Assembly (NCBI RefSeq): GCF_014646275.1
Contig: NZ_BMND01000011.1
Coordinates: 62,001 to 126,000 of the forward strand
Origin: Streptomyces kronopolitis
GTDB taxonomy: Bacteria > Actinomycetota > Actinomycetes > Streptomycetales > Streptomycetaceae
Length of the DNA: 64,000 nucleotides
Direction of reading: 5' to 3'
Shown in pieces: positions 16,341 to 24,117 of this stretch; positions within the stretch are counted from its first letter, which is position 1, and each line of letters starts with the position of its first letter. A model generated the notes under the pieces. The model was not told where the DNA came from. It saw only the letters and a list, made by a program, of their open reading frames with translations, and ran no database searches. The position numbers and the translations under genes were made by a program.

Positions 16341-16991
16341 ATGACCACCGCACGACAGGCCCTGGCCGACGCCCGGCTCTACCTGTGCACGGATGCCCGC
16401 ACCCGGCAGGGCGACCTCCCGCAGTTCCTGGACGCGGTGCTCTCCTCCGGCGTGGACATCGTCCAGCTGCGCGACAAGGGCATGGAGGCCGGCGAGGAAC
16501 TCCGGCATCTGGAGGTCTTCGCGGACGCCTGCCGCCGGCACGGCACACTGCTCGCGGTCAACGACCGTGCGGACGTCGCCCATGCCGCCGGCAGCGCGGT
16601 GCTCCATCTCGGCCAGGGCGATCTGCCCGTCCCGGCCGCCCGCGCCCTGCTGGGCCCCGAGGTCCTCCTCGGCCGCTCCACCCACGCCGAGGCCGAGGTG
16701 GACGCGGCGCTCGACGAGCCCGGCGTCGACTACTTCTGCACGGGCCCCTGCTGGCCCACCCCCACCAAGCCGGGGCGGCACGCCCCCGGCCTCGATCTGG
16801 TCCGCTACGCCGCGTCCCGCGCCCCCGAGCGCCCCTGGTTCGCGATCGGCGGGATCGACGCCGGAAACCTGGACGAGGTGCTGACGGCGGGCGCCCGCCG
16901 GATCGTGGTGGTCCGCGCGCTCACGGAGGCGGACGACCCGGGAGCGGCGGCCGCGGACCTCGCCAAGCGCGTCCGGGCCTGGGACGCGTAG
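16341..16991 (+). CDS. thiE: Thiamine phosphate synthase ThiE
   Basis: Joins the thiazole and pyrimidine (HMP-PP) halves to make thiamine phosphate. The 216-residue TIM barrel carries DIVQLRDKGM (pyrophosphate-binding Arg/Lys), VNDRADVAHA, HLGQGDLP, LLGRSTHAEAE, FCTGPCWPTPTKPG and FAIGGIDAGN, all in family order. ATG 16341 has GGGGGA at 16324-16329. No TPP riboswitch was seen directly upstream, so its control differs from thiO-thiS-thiG on the other strand. Confidence 0.94.
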   Translation: MTTARQALADARLYLCTDARTRQGDLPQFLDAVLSSGVDIVQLRDKGMEAGEELRHLEVFADACRRHGTLLAVNDRADVAHAAGSAVLHLGQGDLPVPAARALLGPEVLLGRSTHAEAEVDAALDEPGVDYFCTGPCWPTPTKPGRHAPGLDLVRYAASRAPERPWFAIGGIDAGNLDEVLTAGARRIVVVRALTEADDPGAAAADLAKRVRAWDA

Positions 16992-17144
16992 AGCCGCTCG
17001 ACCCACACGACAGGCGCCGGCGGGCCTGTTCGCCCAGGCCATCCGCGTGGGCCGCCGGCGGAAGTCTTTCCGACATCCCCGCGACCGGAAAATGTCCAAC
17101 CAGTGGACACGAACCGTACGAACCAGGCATAACGCCGATCACGG

Positions 17145-17173
17145 TTGGTGTGGGCCCGGCCGGTGGTTAACCT
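17145..17173 (+). promoter_or_regulatory. metF promoter
   Basis: TTGGTG (17145-17150), 17-base spacer, TAACCT (17168-17173), then six bases to the ATG. This predicts a leaderless metF transcript. Confidence 0.6.
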
Positions 17174-17179
17174 GCCGGT

Positions 17180-18097
17180 ATGGCCCTAGGTACAGCTTCC
17201 ACCAGGACTGATCGCGCACGGACGGTGCGCGACCTGCTTGCCTCCGGTAAGCAGTCATATTCGTTCGAGTTCGCCGCCCCCAAGACGGAGAAGGGCGAGC
17301 GGACCCTGTGGAACGCCATTCGCCGCATCGAAGCCGTCTCGCCGACTTTCGTCTCGGTGACGTACGGCGCGGGAGGCACCTCCCGTGACGGCACGGTGCG
17401 CGCCACCGAGCGCATCGCCACCGACACCACCCTGACCCCGGTCGCCCACCTGACCGCGGTCAACCACTCCACCGCGGACCTGCGCAACATCATCGGCCAG
17501 TACGCCGACGCCGGGATCCGCAACATGCTCGCGCTGCGCGGCGACCCGCCCGGCGACCCGATGGGCGAGTGGGTCAAGCACCCCGACGGCGTCACCTACG
17601 CCGCCGACCTGGTCCGCCTCATCAAGGAGTCCGGCGACTTCTGCGTGGGCGTCGCCGCGTTCCCCGAGATGCATCCGCGCTCGGCGGACTGGGACTCCGA
17701 CGTGGCGCACTTCGTCGACAAGTGCCGCGCCGGGGCGGACTTCGCCATCACCCAGATGTTCTTCTATCCCGAGGACTACTTCCGGCTGCGGGACCGGGTG
17801 ACGGCCGCGGGTTGCTCCACGCCGATCATTCCGGAGATCATGCCGGTGACGAACGTGCGGCAGATCGAGCGGTTCGCTCAGCTCAGCAACGCGGCCTTCC
17901 CGCCCGAGCTGGCCGAGCGCATCCTCGCCGTCAAGGACGACCCGGCGGCGGTACGCTCCATTGGGATCGAGTACGCGACGGAACTGTGCGCGCGTCTGAT
18001 GGCCGAGGATGTTCCCGGGTTGCACTTCATTACCCTGAACCACTCCACGGCGACCCTGGAAATCTACGAGAATCTGGGACTGCACCAGCAGTCCTGA
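17180..18097 (+). CDS. metF: 5,10-methylenetetrahydrofolate reductase MetF
   Basis: Reduces methylene-THF to methyl-THF for methionine synthesis using FAD. The protein has 305 residues. The catalytic Glu is in SFEFAAPKTEKG, and the flavin and folate-binding motifs VSVTYGAGGTSRDGT, LTAVNHS, LALRGDPPGD and ITQMFFYPEDYF are present. It ends with HFITLNHSTAT, also conserved. The first 15 residues form a short extra tail. The promoter lies directly before the ATG and no ribosome site is seen. Confidence 0.95.
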   Translation: MALGTASTRTDRARTVRDLLASGKQSYSFEFAAPKTEKGERTLWNAIRRIEAVSPTFVSVTYGAGGTSRDGTVRATERIATDTTLTPVAHLTAVNHSTADLRNIIGQYADAGIRNMLALRGDPPGDPMGEWVKHPDGVTYAADLVRLIKESGDFCVGVAAFPEMHPRSADWDSDVAHFVDKCRAGADFAITQMFFYPEDYFRLRDRVTAAGCSTPIIPEIMPVTNVRQIERFAQLSNAAFPPELAERILAVKDDPAAVRSIGIEYATELCARLMAEDVPGLHFITLNHSTATLEIYENLGLHQQS

Positions 18098-18133
18098 TCA
18101 CGGTGGCCGGCGAGCGGCGGAAGAGGGGCGTAT

Positions 18134-19348
18134 ATGGGCTGGACGGTCCTCTACATCGCGTTCGGCCTGGTCGCCCTGTGGCTGCTGGGTGAGGTCCTGC
18201 TCCAGAACAAGGCGCGGCTGCGCTGGCGGTTGCTCGCCTTCGCCGGCTTCCTCGCCGTGGTCGTCGGCGTCGTCATCCCGTCGGTGCTGGTGATCGGGGC
18301 GGGCCTGGTCGCGTTCGCCATCGGGCAGACCAATGTGACGCTCTCCTTCCGCCGCGGCTTCACCACCGGCTGGGCCCTGCGCGGCAAGGACGGCAAGCCC
18401 GGCATGCCCGGAAAGCAGGGCAAGCAGGCGGAGGGCGGCCGCCGTCGCCGGGCCCGCACGACCGGCCCGGCACCCGCCGAACCGGCCCTGGAGGTCTCCG
18501 GCGTGGAGGCGGTTCAGCCCACCGACACCGACGGACGCGGCTTCGACGCCGCGGCCGTCAACCGGCTGGAGGACACCTTCGAGAGCACCGGCGGTTTCCA
18601 GAGCCGGGACATCTACGCCGCCGGGGGCGCCTCCGCCGGGCAGGGCGCCTACGCCTACGACGACGCCGACGTCTTCCGCGGGCAGGAGCAGTACCAGGGC
18701 GGGCAGCCGGACCAAAGCGCCTATGAAACCCAGCCGTTCGCCGTCCAGGACGTCTACGCGCAGGCCGACGCCACCGCCGTCTACGCCCCGCAGCCGATGC
18801 CCGACGAGACCGGCCAGTACGGCGTCTACAGCCCCGACGCCCGCGCCCAGCAGCCCGATTACCCCGCCTACGACGGCTACGACGCCTACGGTGCCGCGGC
18901 CGGGAACGCCCCGGGCGACGCCAACGGCTATGCGTACGACGCCGGTTACGGGCAGAACGCCTTCGGCCAGAACGGTGCCGGCCAGAACGTCGCCGGCCAG
19001 AACGGTGCCGGGCAGGACGCCTGGGCCGACCCCTACGCGGCCTACGGCGACCCCCTGGGCCAGCAGGCGCCCTACTCCGACCCGTACATCGGCACCCAGC
19101 AGTACGCCCCGGCCTACGACCCCTACGGGCAGCCGGACCCCTACGCCCAGTCGCCCTACGCCGCGCAGCAGGCCGCCCAGCAGTACGACGCCGAGGGCCG
19201 GCCGCTGAACCCGTACCCGGGCCAGGGCTACGGCGAGACCCCGCCCGGCGGCGTCTGGGTCCCCCAGCAGCGCGACAGCGACCTCCCGCCCGAGCAGCCG
19301 TACCCGCCCTACCAGCAGGGCTACGACGGGCAGCAGTACCGCTACTGA
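18134..19348 (+). CDS. Membrane protein with two N-terminal helices and a long Tyr/Gln-rich disordered tail
   Basis: A 404-residue protein not assigned to a known functional family. Residues 1-20 and 36-67 are hydrophobic helices. A short collagen-like Gly-X-Y run follows (GKDGKPGMPGKQGKQ, about 92-106), then a basic RRRRAR patch. From about 150 to the end it is low complexity, rich in Tyr, Gln, Gly, Ala, Asp and Pro, with repeated PYA, YDPYG, and four GQN units near 275-292. This composition suggests a disordered, possibly condensate-forming cytoplasmic tail. It begins 36 bases after metF and may be co-transcribed. Confidence 0.85.
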   Translation: MGWTVLYIAFGLVALWLLGEVLLQNKARLRWRLLAFAGFLAVVVGVVIPSVLVIGAGLVAFAIGQTNVTLSFRRGFTTGWALRGKDGKPGMPGKQGKQAEGGRRRRARTTGPAPAEPALEVSGVEAVQPTDTDGRGFDAAAVNRLEDTFESTGGFQSRDIYAAGGASAGQGAYAYDDADVFRGQEQYQGGQPDQSAYETQPFAVQDVYAQADATAVYAPQPMPDETGQYGVYSPDARAQQPDYPAYDGYDAYGAAAGNAPGDANGYAYDAGYGQNAFGQNGAGQNVAGQNGAGQDAWADPYAAYGDPLGQQAPYSDPYIGTQQYAPAYDPYGQPDPYAQSPYAAQQAAQQYDAEGRPLNPYPGQGYGETPPGGVWVPQQRDSDLPPEQPYPPYQQGYDGQQYRY

Positions 19349-19467
19349 GCCGCCGGGGCGTCAGCCGCGCGCGGAGGCGCCGACGGCGCCTCCCGGCCGC
19401 GCCCGGCCCCGCTGACCGGTGGCGGCGCCAGGCCCTGATCCCGTCCGGACCGCCCCTCGCACGGCCG

Positions 19468-20967
19468 TCAGGTGGAGCCGTGCCAGTCGTCGCCGTTCAC
19501 GATCAGGCCCGCGACGATCGCGCCGGACATCCCCGCATGCGCGAGCCCGCCGCCCGGGTGCGACCAGCCGCCGACCGCGTAGAGCCCCGGTATCCGGGTG
19601 CGGTTGCCGGGCCGCAGGAAGCGGCCTTCCCTCCCGGCCAGCGCCGGGCCGGCCACCAGCGTGTCGTCCGTGGGCGGCAGCACCTCCCGCCACAGCGCCC
19701 GCTCCCGCAGCCCCGGCACCGCCGCCTCGGCGATCTCGGTCATCCGCTCCGCCACGGCGGCCACGGCCGCCCCGTCCAGCCCGTGCGGAGCGACCGTCGC
19801 GGTCAGCGTCACCGCCTCATGGGCGTCGTCCGGCCGCGTGGTGGGGTCGTCCGGGCGCAGCACCGTCACCGTCGGCCGGTCACAGGGGGTCCGCGGCCCG
19901 GGGCCGTCGCCGAACACACCCGCCAACTCCGCCGCCCGGTCCGCGGCATGGACCACCGTGCGGTGCGCGGCGCCCTCGGGGCGCGCCCCGCGCACCGCCA
20001 GACAGACCGTCAGCCGCCCGGCGGCCCGCTCCCGCGGCACGGGGCGCACCTCGTCGGCGGCCCAGGGCTCGCGGCCCCCGCAGAGCCCCGCGAGCCGCCC
20101 CGGGTCGATGCCCGCGACCACGAACTCCGCCTCGGCGAACCGGCCGTCGGCCAGCTCGACGCCCGCCACCCGGCCGTCCTTCTCCACGATGCCGGTCACC
20201 TCGGCGCCGAAGCCGAACTCCACCTTGCGCGCCAGACAGCGTGCGTACACCGCGTCGGCCAGCGCGCGCAGGCCGCCGCGCGGATACCAGCTGCCGAAGG
20301 TCTGCTCCATGTACGGCAGCACGGCGGCGCTCGCCGGGGCGCCGCGCGGGTCGAAGCCGTAGGCCAGCGCATGGCTCTCCAGCAGCGCGACCAGCCGCGG
20401 ATCGGCCAGCTCGCGGCGGGCCACCTCGGCGAGGGTCGCCGTCGTGGGGCCCTTGCCCCGGCCGAACAGCCCGCGCCGGCGCACCGCCGGATACGGATCG
20501 CGCCCCAGCACCCGCCAGTCCGGCCACAGCGGCTCCTCCAGGAGCGGACGGCGGGTGGCGTCCCAGGCCTCGCGGGCGCGGCCCACCAGGGCGCTCCAGC
20601 GCTCCCCGGCGCCCGCGCCCAGCGCCTCGTCCAGGGCCGCCAGCACGCCGGCCCGCGAGGCGTTCGGCAGCGACACGGCCGTGCCGTCGGCGAAGACATG
20701 GCGGCCGGCGGGGTCGACCTGGGACAGCTCGACGCGGCTCTCCAGCGACTCCTTGCCGGTCTTGAGGAACAGGTCCCGATAGACGGCCGGCAGATGCAGC
20801 AGACCGGGCCCCGTGTCGAACGTGAAGCCGTCCCGCTCCAGCCGCCGCACCGCACCGCCGTGCGTCGCGCCGCGCTCGAACACCGCCACCCGGTGGCCCG
20901 CGACGGCCAGCCGGGCAGCGGCCGCCATCGCGCTCATCCCGGCGCCGATCACCGCAATCCGTGCCAT
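19468..20967 (-). CDS. CrtI-like phytoene-desaturase-family FAD oxidoreductase
   Basis: A 499-residue flavoprotein. The dinucleotide-binding motif is IAVIGAGMSAMAAAARLAVAG at residues 4-24, followed by FTFDTGPGLLHLP. The C-terminal FAD contact is GLYAVGGWSHPGGGLAHAGMSG. This architecture is shared by carotenoid desaturases, isomerases and related amine oxidases. No other carotenoid gene is nearby, so carotenoid work is not established. ATG 20967 is preferred to upstream in-frame starts because the Rossmann motif then begins at residue 4, and TAAAGT sits seven bases before it (leaderless). Confidence 0.85.
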   Translation of the reverse strand: MARIAVIGAGMSAMAAAARLAVAGHRVAVFERGATHGGAVRRLERDGFTFDTGPGLLHLPAVYRDLFLKTGKESLESRVELSQVDPAGRHVFADGTAVSLPNASRAGVLAALDEALGAGAGERWSALVGRAREAWDATRRPLLEEPLWPDWRVLGRDPYPAVRRRGLFGRGKGPTTATLAEVARRELADPRLVALLESHALAYGFDPRGAPASAAVLPYMEQTFGSWYPRGGLRALADAVYARCLARKVEFGFGAEVTGIVEKDGRVAGVELADGRFAEAEFVVAGIDPGRLAGLCGGREPWAADEVRPVPRERAAGRLTVCLAVRGARPEGAAHRTVVHAADRAAELAGVFGDGPGPRTPCDRPTVTVLRPDDPTTRPDDAHEAVTLTATVAPHGLDGAAVAAVAERMTEIAEAAVPGLRERALWREVLPPTDDTLVAGPALAGREGRFLRPGNRTRIPGLYAVGGWSHPGGGLAHAGMSGAIVAGLIVNGDDWHGST

Positions 20968-21056
20968 GCCTGCGACTTTATCCGCAGCCACTGACAACGC
21001 CCGCACGGCCGCCGGCGGACCGGGCAGCGGCCCCCGCCCCCGGCCGGTACGAAGCC

Positions 21057-21677
21057 TCAGACCGCCGGCGGCACCGCGCCACCCGCCGTCGCGAACCGCT
21101 TCTCCTCGCGCCGCTGCCGCCGGCGCCGGAGGTACCGGCGGATCCGCGACCACAGGAACACCACCACCGCGATCCCCGCGGCCAGCAGCGCCCCCGCGAT
21201 GCCCGCGGCCGCCACCGGATGGAACAGCGCGAAGGCGACCAGCCCGGCGACGCCAAGATCCTCGGCCAGGCTCAGCACGATGTTGCTGGCCGGCTCCGGC
21301 GAGGTGTTGACCGCGATCCGGGTGCCCGCCTTGACCAGATGGCTCACCAGCGCCGTCGAGCCGCCGACCGCGCCCGCCGCCAGCTGGGGCAGCGACCCGT
21401 CGTGCCCGGCCAGCAGCGCCGCCACCACGCCACCGGCGACCGGCCGGATCACCGTGTGCACGGCGTCCCAGACCGAGTCCACGTACGGGACCTTGTCGGC
21501 CACCGCCTCACACAGGAACAGGACGCCCGCCACGAGCAGCACATCGGGGCGCTGCAACGCCGCGGGCACCCCCTCGCCGACGCCGGTCGCGCCGAGCAGG
21601 CCGAGGACGAGGACGACGGCATAGGCGTTGATCCCGCTCGCCCAGCCACTGGTGAACACCAACGGAAGTACGGACAC
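21057..21677 (-). CDS. DUF4126 integral membrane protein
   Basis: A 206-residue protein with about five to six hydrophobic segments. It has the DUF4126 pattern: SGWASGINAYAVVLVLGLLG at the start, CEAVADKVPYVDSVWD in the middle, and AGAVGGSTALVSHLVKAGTR. The C-terminal tail is very basic (RRYLRRRRQRREEKR) and should be cytoplasmic. Function is unknown. It is followed 89 bases later by the CrtI-like gene on the same strand. A cluster of TGAGTA/TACTCA hexamers lies 44-75 bases upstream of its start and may be its operator. Confidence 0.85.
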   Translation of the reverse strand: MSVLPLVFTSGWASGINAYAVVLVLGLLGATGVGEGVPAALQRPDVLLVAGVLFLCEAVADKVPYVDSVWDAVHTVIRPVAGGVVAALLAGHDGSLPQLAAGAVGGSTALVSHLVKAGTRIAVNTSPEPASNIVLSLAEDLGVAGLVAFALFHPVAAAGIAGALLAAGIAVVVFLWSRIRRYLRRRRQRREEKRFATAGGAVPPAV

Positions 21678-21720
21678 GCCGAAGAGCGTAGGGCCCCGGC
21701 TGGGGGCGGGTGCTCAGGAT

Positions 21721-21752
21721 TGAGTATCCGTACTCAGACTCCGAGATGAGTA
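21721..21752. promoter_or_regulatory. Clustered TGAGTA/TACTCA hexamers, possible operator
   Basis: TGAGTA (21721-21726), TACTCA (21731-21736) and TGAGTA (21747-21752) form two overlapping inverted repeats with spacers of 4 and 10 bases. A further CTCA-GGAT-TGAG repeat overlaps the first. The cluster lies between the start of the DUF4126 gene (minus) and the small RNA candidate (plus). No known regulator motif was recognised. Confidence 0.45.
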
Positions 21753-21948
21753 GGTACGCGGATGGGCCGCCGCCCGCCCGGACGGAAGAGTGGGGACCAC
21801 GGAAGGGCAGCGGTGCCGCACCGCCGACACGGGGCGGCGGAACGGCGCGGCTCCCGGACGTGACGGGGGATACGGGGGAGCACGGGGGAAGCGCTGTCCT
21901 GGTCGGATCGAAGGGGGAACGATCTGCGCCAGGGCAGCGCGCTTTTTT
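21753..21948 (+). ncRNA. Candidate small RNA ending in an intrinsic terminator
   Basis: Both flanking genes are on the minus strand, yet a good plus-strand terminator ends here. The proposed RNA contains the hairpin CCGCCG-(8)-CGGCGG (21821-21840), then three GGGGGA blocks at 21865, 21874 and 21884, a long terminator stem at 21891-21940, and UUUUUU at 21943-21948. The 5' end is a guess; no convincing promoter was recognised, although the hexamer cluster at 21721-21752 lies just upstream. An alternative is a truncated transcript of unknown origin. Confidence 0.4.
21891..21948 (+). terminator. Orphan intrinsic terminator with internal hairpin
   Basis: Twelve base pairs (GCGCTGTCCTGG, 21891-21902, with CCAGGGCAGCGC, 21929-21940; one is U-G) enclose a second hairpin GATCG-AAGGGGGAA-CGATC (21906-21924). 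GC and six T follow. On the opposite strand the same stem is followed by TTCCCCC, so the signal is plus-strand specific. Confidence 0.75.
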
Positions 21949-21970
21949 GCGCGGATCCACGGGGGGAGAA

Positions 21971-22009
21971 CGGAGGCGCGCCGTACCTGACCAGGGCGGC
22001 GCGCCTCCG
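21971..22009. terminator. Perfect 12-bp inverted repeat downstream of the TetR gene
   Basis: CGGAGGCGCGCC and its complement GGCGCGCCTCCG flank a 15-base loop. It lies 110 bases past the TetR gene stop on the minus strand and has no U-run on either side. It is probably a rho-independent terminator of the Streptomyces type for the TetR gene. Confidence 0.55.
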
Positions 22010-22119
22010 CTTCTGCACGGCAGCCCCACCGTGGCCACGGGGCCCGGACTGCGGCGTTCGGCGAAGGGCCCCACCGGGCAAGCGGGACGTTGCAGACTGC
22101 CTCTAGGGGGTGTCTGTCG

Positions 22120-22734
22120 TCAGGCGTTCCGGCCGCCCACTCGCCCCTGGAGCAGCCGCGACAGCGCCGCGTGCACCTCGTCGATCGACCGGTCCGGCTG
22201 GTAGGACTGCCAGTCCAGGGCGGCCACCAGCACCATCCCGAACAGGGCCGAGGCGGTCAGCGGAATATCGATCTCCGCGCTCAGCTCCTCCCGCGCCACC
22301 GCCTCGCGCAGCACGTTCTCCACCACCGTGATGGCCCGCTCGCGCACCACCATCAGCGTCGACTGCCAGGCCCGGTTGGTGCGCCACAGCTCGGCCACGT
22401 ACAGCTGGGTGAGGGCCGGGTAGCGGGAGATGAAGTCCAGGCCGGCCCGGATCATCGCGTCCAGTGCGTCGATCCGGCTGCCGCCCCGGCCGGTGACCTC
22501 GTCGGCGGCCGTCTGCAAGGAGGTCGCCAGCAGCTCGATGCCGTGCCGCAGCAGCTCCTCGAAGAGAACGTTCTTGCTCGCGAAGTTGTAATACACCGTG
22601 CCCTTCGCGACGCCCGCCCGTTCGGCGATCTCGTCCACCGTGGTGGAGGAGAAGCCCTGTTCGGCGATGAGCGTGACCGCGGCCTCGAAGAGCTTGCGCC
22701 GGGTGGCGTCGCGGCGTGAGTGGGAGCTGTCCAT
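22120..22734 (-). CDS. TetR-family transcriptional regulator
   Basis: A 204-residue repressor-type protein. The N-terminal helix-turn-helix is at about 10-56: RRKLFEAAVTLIAEQGFSSTTVDEI pattern with the recognition helix VAKGTVYYNFASK. The rest is the all-helical ligand and dimer domain, with Trp/Phe-lined positions. The ATG at 22734 starts directly before the DNA-binding domain. No neighbouring transporter or enzyme gene obviously belongs to it. A TetR-type palindrome at 23085-23096 upstream may be its operator. The ligand is unknown. Confidence 0.92.
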   Translation of the reverse strand: MDSSHSRRDATRRKLFEAAVTLIAEQGFSSTTVDEIAERAGVAKGTVYYNFASKNVLFEELLRHGIELLATSLQTAADEVTGRGGSRIDALDAMIRAGLDFISRYPALTQLYVAELWRTNRAWQSTLMVVRERAITVVENVLREAVAREELSAEIDIPLTASALFGMVLVAALDWQSYQPDRSIDEVHAALSRLLQGRVGGRNA

Positions 22735-23291
22735 GGGGGCGATTCTGCCGCTCCCGGGGGAGCGATGTGCGACACGACGGGAGCTGCGGCGGGGGTGTGG
22801 TCCCGGGTGAGGAGCGGCTCGGGGCGGCTCCTCCTGCGTGCCGGTGCCGTGCGCTCGTCGTCTGCTCGTGGTCCGTCGGGGTTCGCTGCATACCCGTGCG
22901 CGTCGTCGTGCTCGCCGCCGCAGCCGCAGGGAGCTGCCGAACCGGACGTTTGGCAGGGCCCGTTCTCGTAGGTTCCCGCATACCGGCGGGCCGGATCGAG
23001 TGCGGTGAGCCCGGGCACGTGGGCGAGCGGGGTGACGGACCGGTCCGCGGAGATCCTCTTCGGCAGCGGCACCTCTCTTGAGCTAACTGGTCAGTTCGAA
23101 AATGTCGGCATCCCACAGCCGGTTCCGCGAGGTGCTCGGGGGTGCCGTCTCGACAGCCGCCCCGAAATCCTCCCCTTTCTGCTGAAAGTGCAGGTCAGGG
23201 CCGATTGTCAGTGGCGTACGTCACGATGGGTTCACGTGGTCCCGAATCGGCATCCGGTCCTGAACCGGCATGCGACGACAGGAGGTTCGTC
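22735..23291. other. Gene-poor region between TetR and HEPN genes
   Basis: No convincing coding region is seen in these 557 bases; open frames lack family features and a ribosome site. The section holds the palindrome at 23085-23096, a small CTTTC-TGCT-GAAAG hairpin near 23177, and the AGGAGG ribosome site of the next gene. Confidence 0.6.
23085..23096. promoter_or_regulatory. TetR-type palindrome AACTGGTCAGTT
   Basis: Perfect 5-bp arms AACTG/CAGTT around GT, embedded in TTGAGCTAACTGGTCAGTTC. Operators of this form are common for TetR repressors of exporters. It lies about 350 bases upstream of the TetR start and about 196 bases upstream of the HEPN gene. Confidence 0.45.
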
Positions 23292-23777
23292 ATGGCAGCA
23301 AGTCCCCACAGGGGCAGCTCCGCTGCGTACGGTCCCCCGAGCGATGTCCACCCCGTCCTGCGGCGGGCGACCGCACCACCCGCCGCCCTCGATCTGCTCG
23401 CTCAGGCCCAGCAGGGCCTGGTAGAAGCACAGACCCTGGAAACCCCCAACGAACGGTTCGCCACGGCCCATCTGGCCGCGTTGCGCACGGCCGCCGCCGT
23501 CCTCGCCGTCCGCGGGCGGCCTGAGACCACCGCGCGCCGCAGGCAGAGGATCCGCAGTGCCTGGGAGGTCCTCCCCGAGGTCGCTCCCGAACTCACCGAA
23601 TGCAGCGCGCTCTTCGCCGCCGGCGCGGAGCGCCGCGCGAAGGCCGAGGCAGGCATAGCCGGCGCGGCCGGCCGCCGCGACGCCGATGACCTTCTGCGAG
23701 ACGTCGCACTGTTCCTGCGCCTGGTGGAGCGGATGCTGCTCGTCCAGCCCGCGCTGCCACCCCAGCGCGCGGGGTAG
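23292..23777 (+). CDS. SAV_6107-family HEPN domain protein
   Basis: A 161-residue helical protein of the actinobacterial SAV_6107 HEPN group. After a disordered 25-residue N terminus come the helices with LDLLAQAQQGLVEA, ANERFATAHLAALRTAAAVLAVRG-like sequence and RSAWEVLPEVAPEL; the last helix (DDLLRDVALFLRLVERMLL) closes the bundle. The RX4-6H RNase motif of toxic HEPN proteins is not seen, so nuclease activity is doubtful. ATG 23292 has AGGAGG eight bases upstream. No nucleotidyltransferase antitoxin partner lies next to it. Function is unknown. Confidence 0.85.
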   Translation: MAASPHRGSSAAYGPPSDVHPVLRRATAPPAALDLLAQAQQGLVEAQTLETPNERFATAHLAALRTAAAVLAVRGRPETTARRRQRIRSAWEVLPEVAPELTECSALFAAGAERRAKAEAGIAGAAGRRDADDLLRDVALFLRLVERMLLVQPALPPQRAG

Positions 23778-24117
23778 GGAGCGCCGACGCCATCCGGCGC
23801 CAAGGGGGGTGGGGCAGGGGTGGGGTGGGGAGGGGGAGGGCCCCGGGGGAGGGGGAGGGAGAGGGGAGGAAGGCCCCCGGGCCGCCCCCCCCGCACTCGC
23901 CCCGCCCCGCGCTGTCCCCGCTGGCCCCGCGCCCGTCCCCCCCCCGGATCCCGCGCCGTCCCGCCCTGCCCCACGCCGTCCCGCCCCTGCGCCGTCCCGC
24001 GACGTACGGCTCCGCAGGCGGCAGGTCGGTGGAGGCGGCGGAGGCGGTGGAGGCGGCCGGACGGAATAGGGTGGTGGGCGCCTAGACGTTCATGCCCCCG
24101 CCGAGGAGCCACCCGCC
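23778..24117. other. G-run-rich intergenic region
   Basis: 340 bases without a credible gene. Positions 23804-23880 on the plus strand are an almost unbroken series of G4-G6 tracts separated by T, A, C or GA, long enough for several G-quadruplexes. C-rich tracts follow to about 24000 and a GGAGGCGG repeat at about 24027-24060. GAGGAG at 24102-24107 is the ribosome site of the methyltransferase gene. Confidence 0.7.

Noticed and set aside
21710..22204. Open frame of 164 codons through the small RNA candidate
   Set aside because: It runs through a strong terminator, has no ribosome site and shows no family resemblance.
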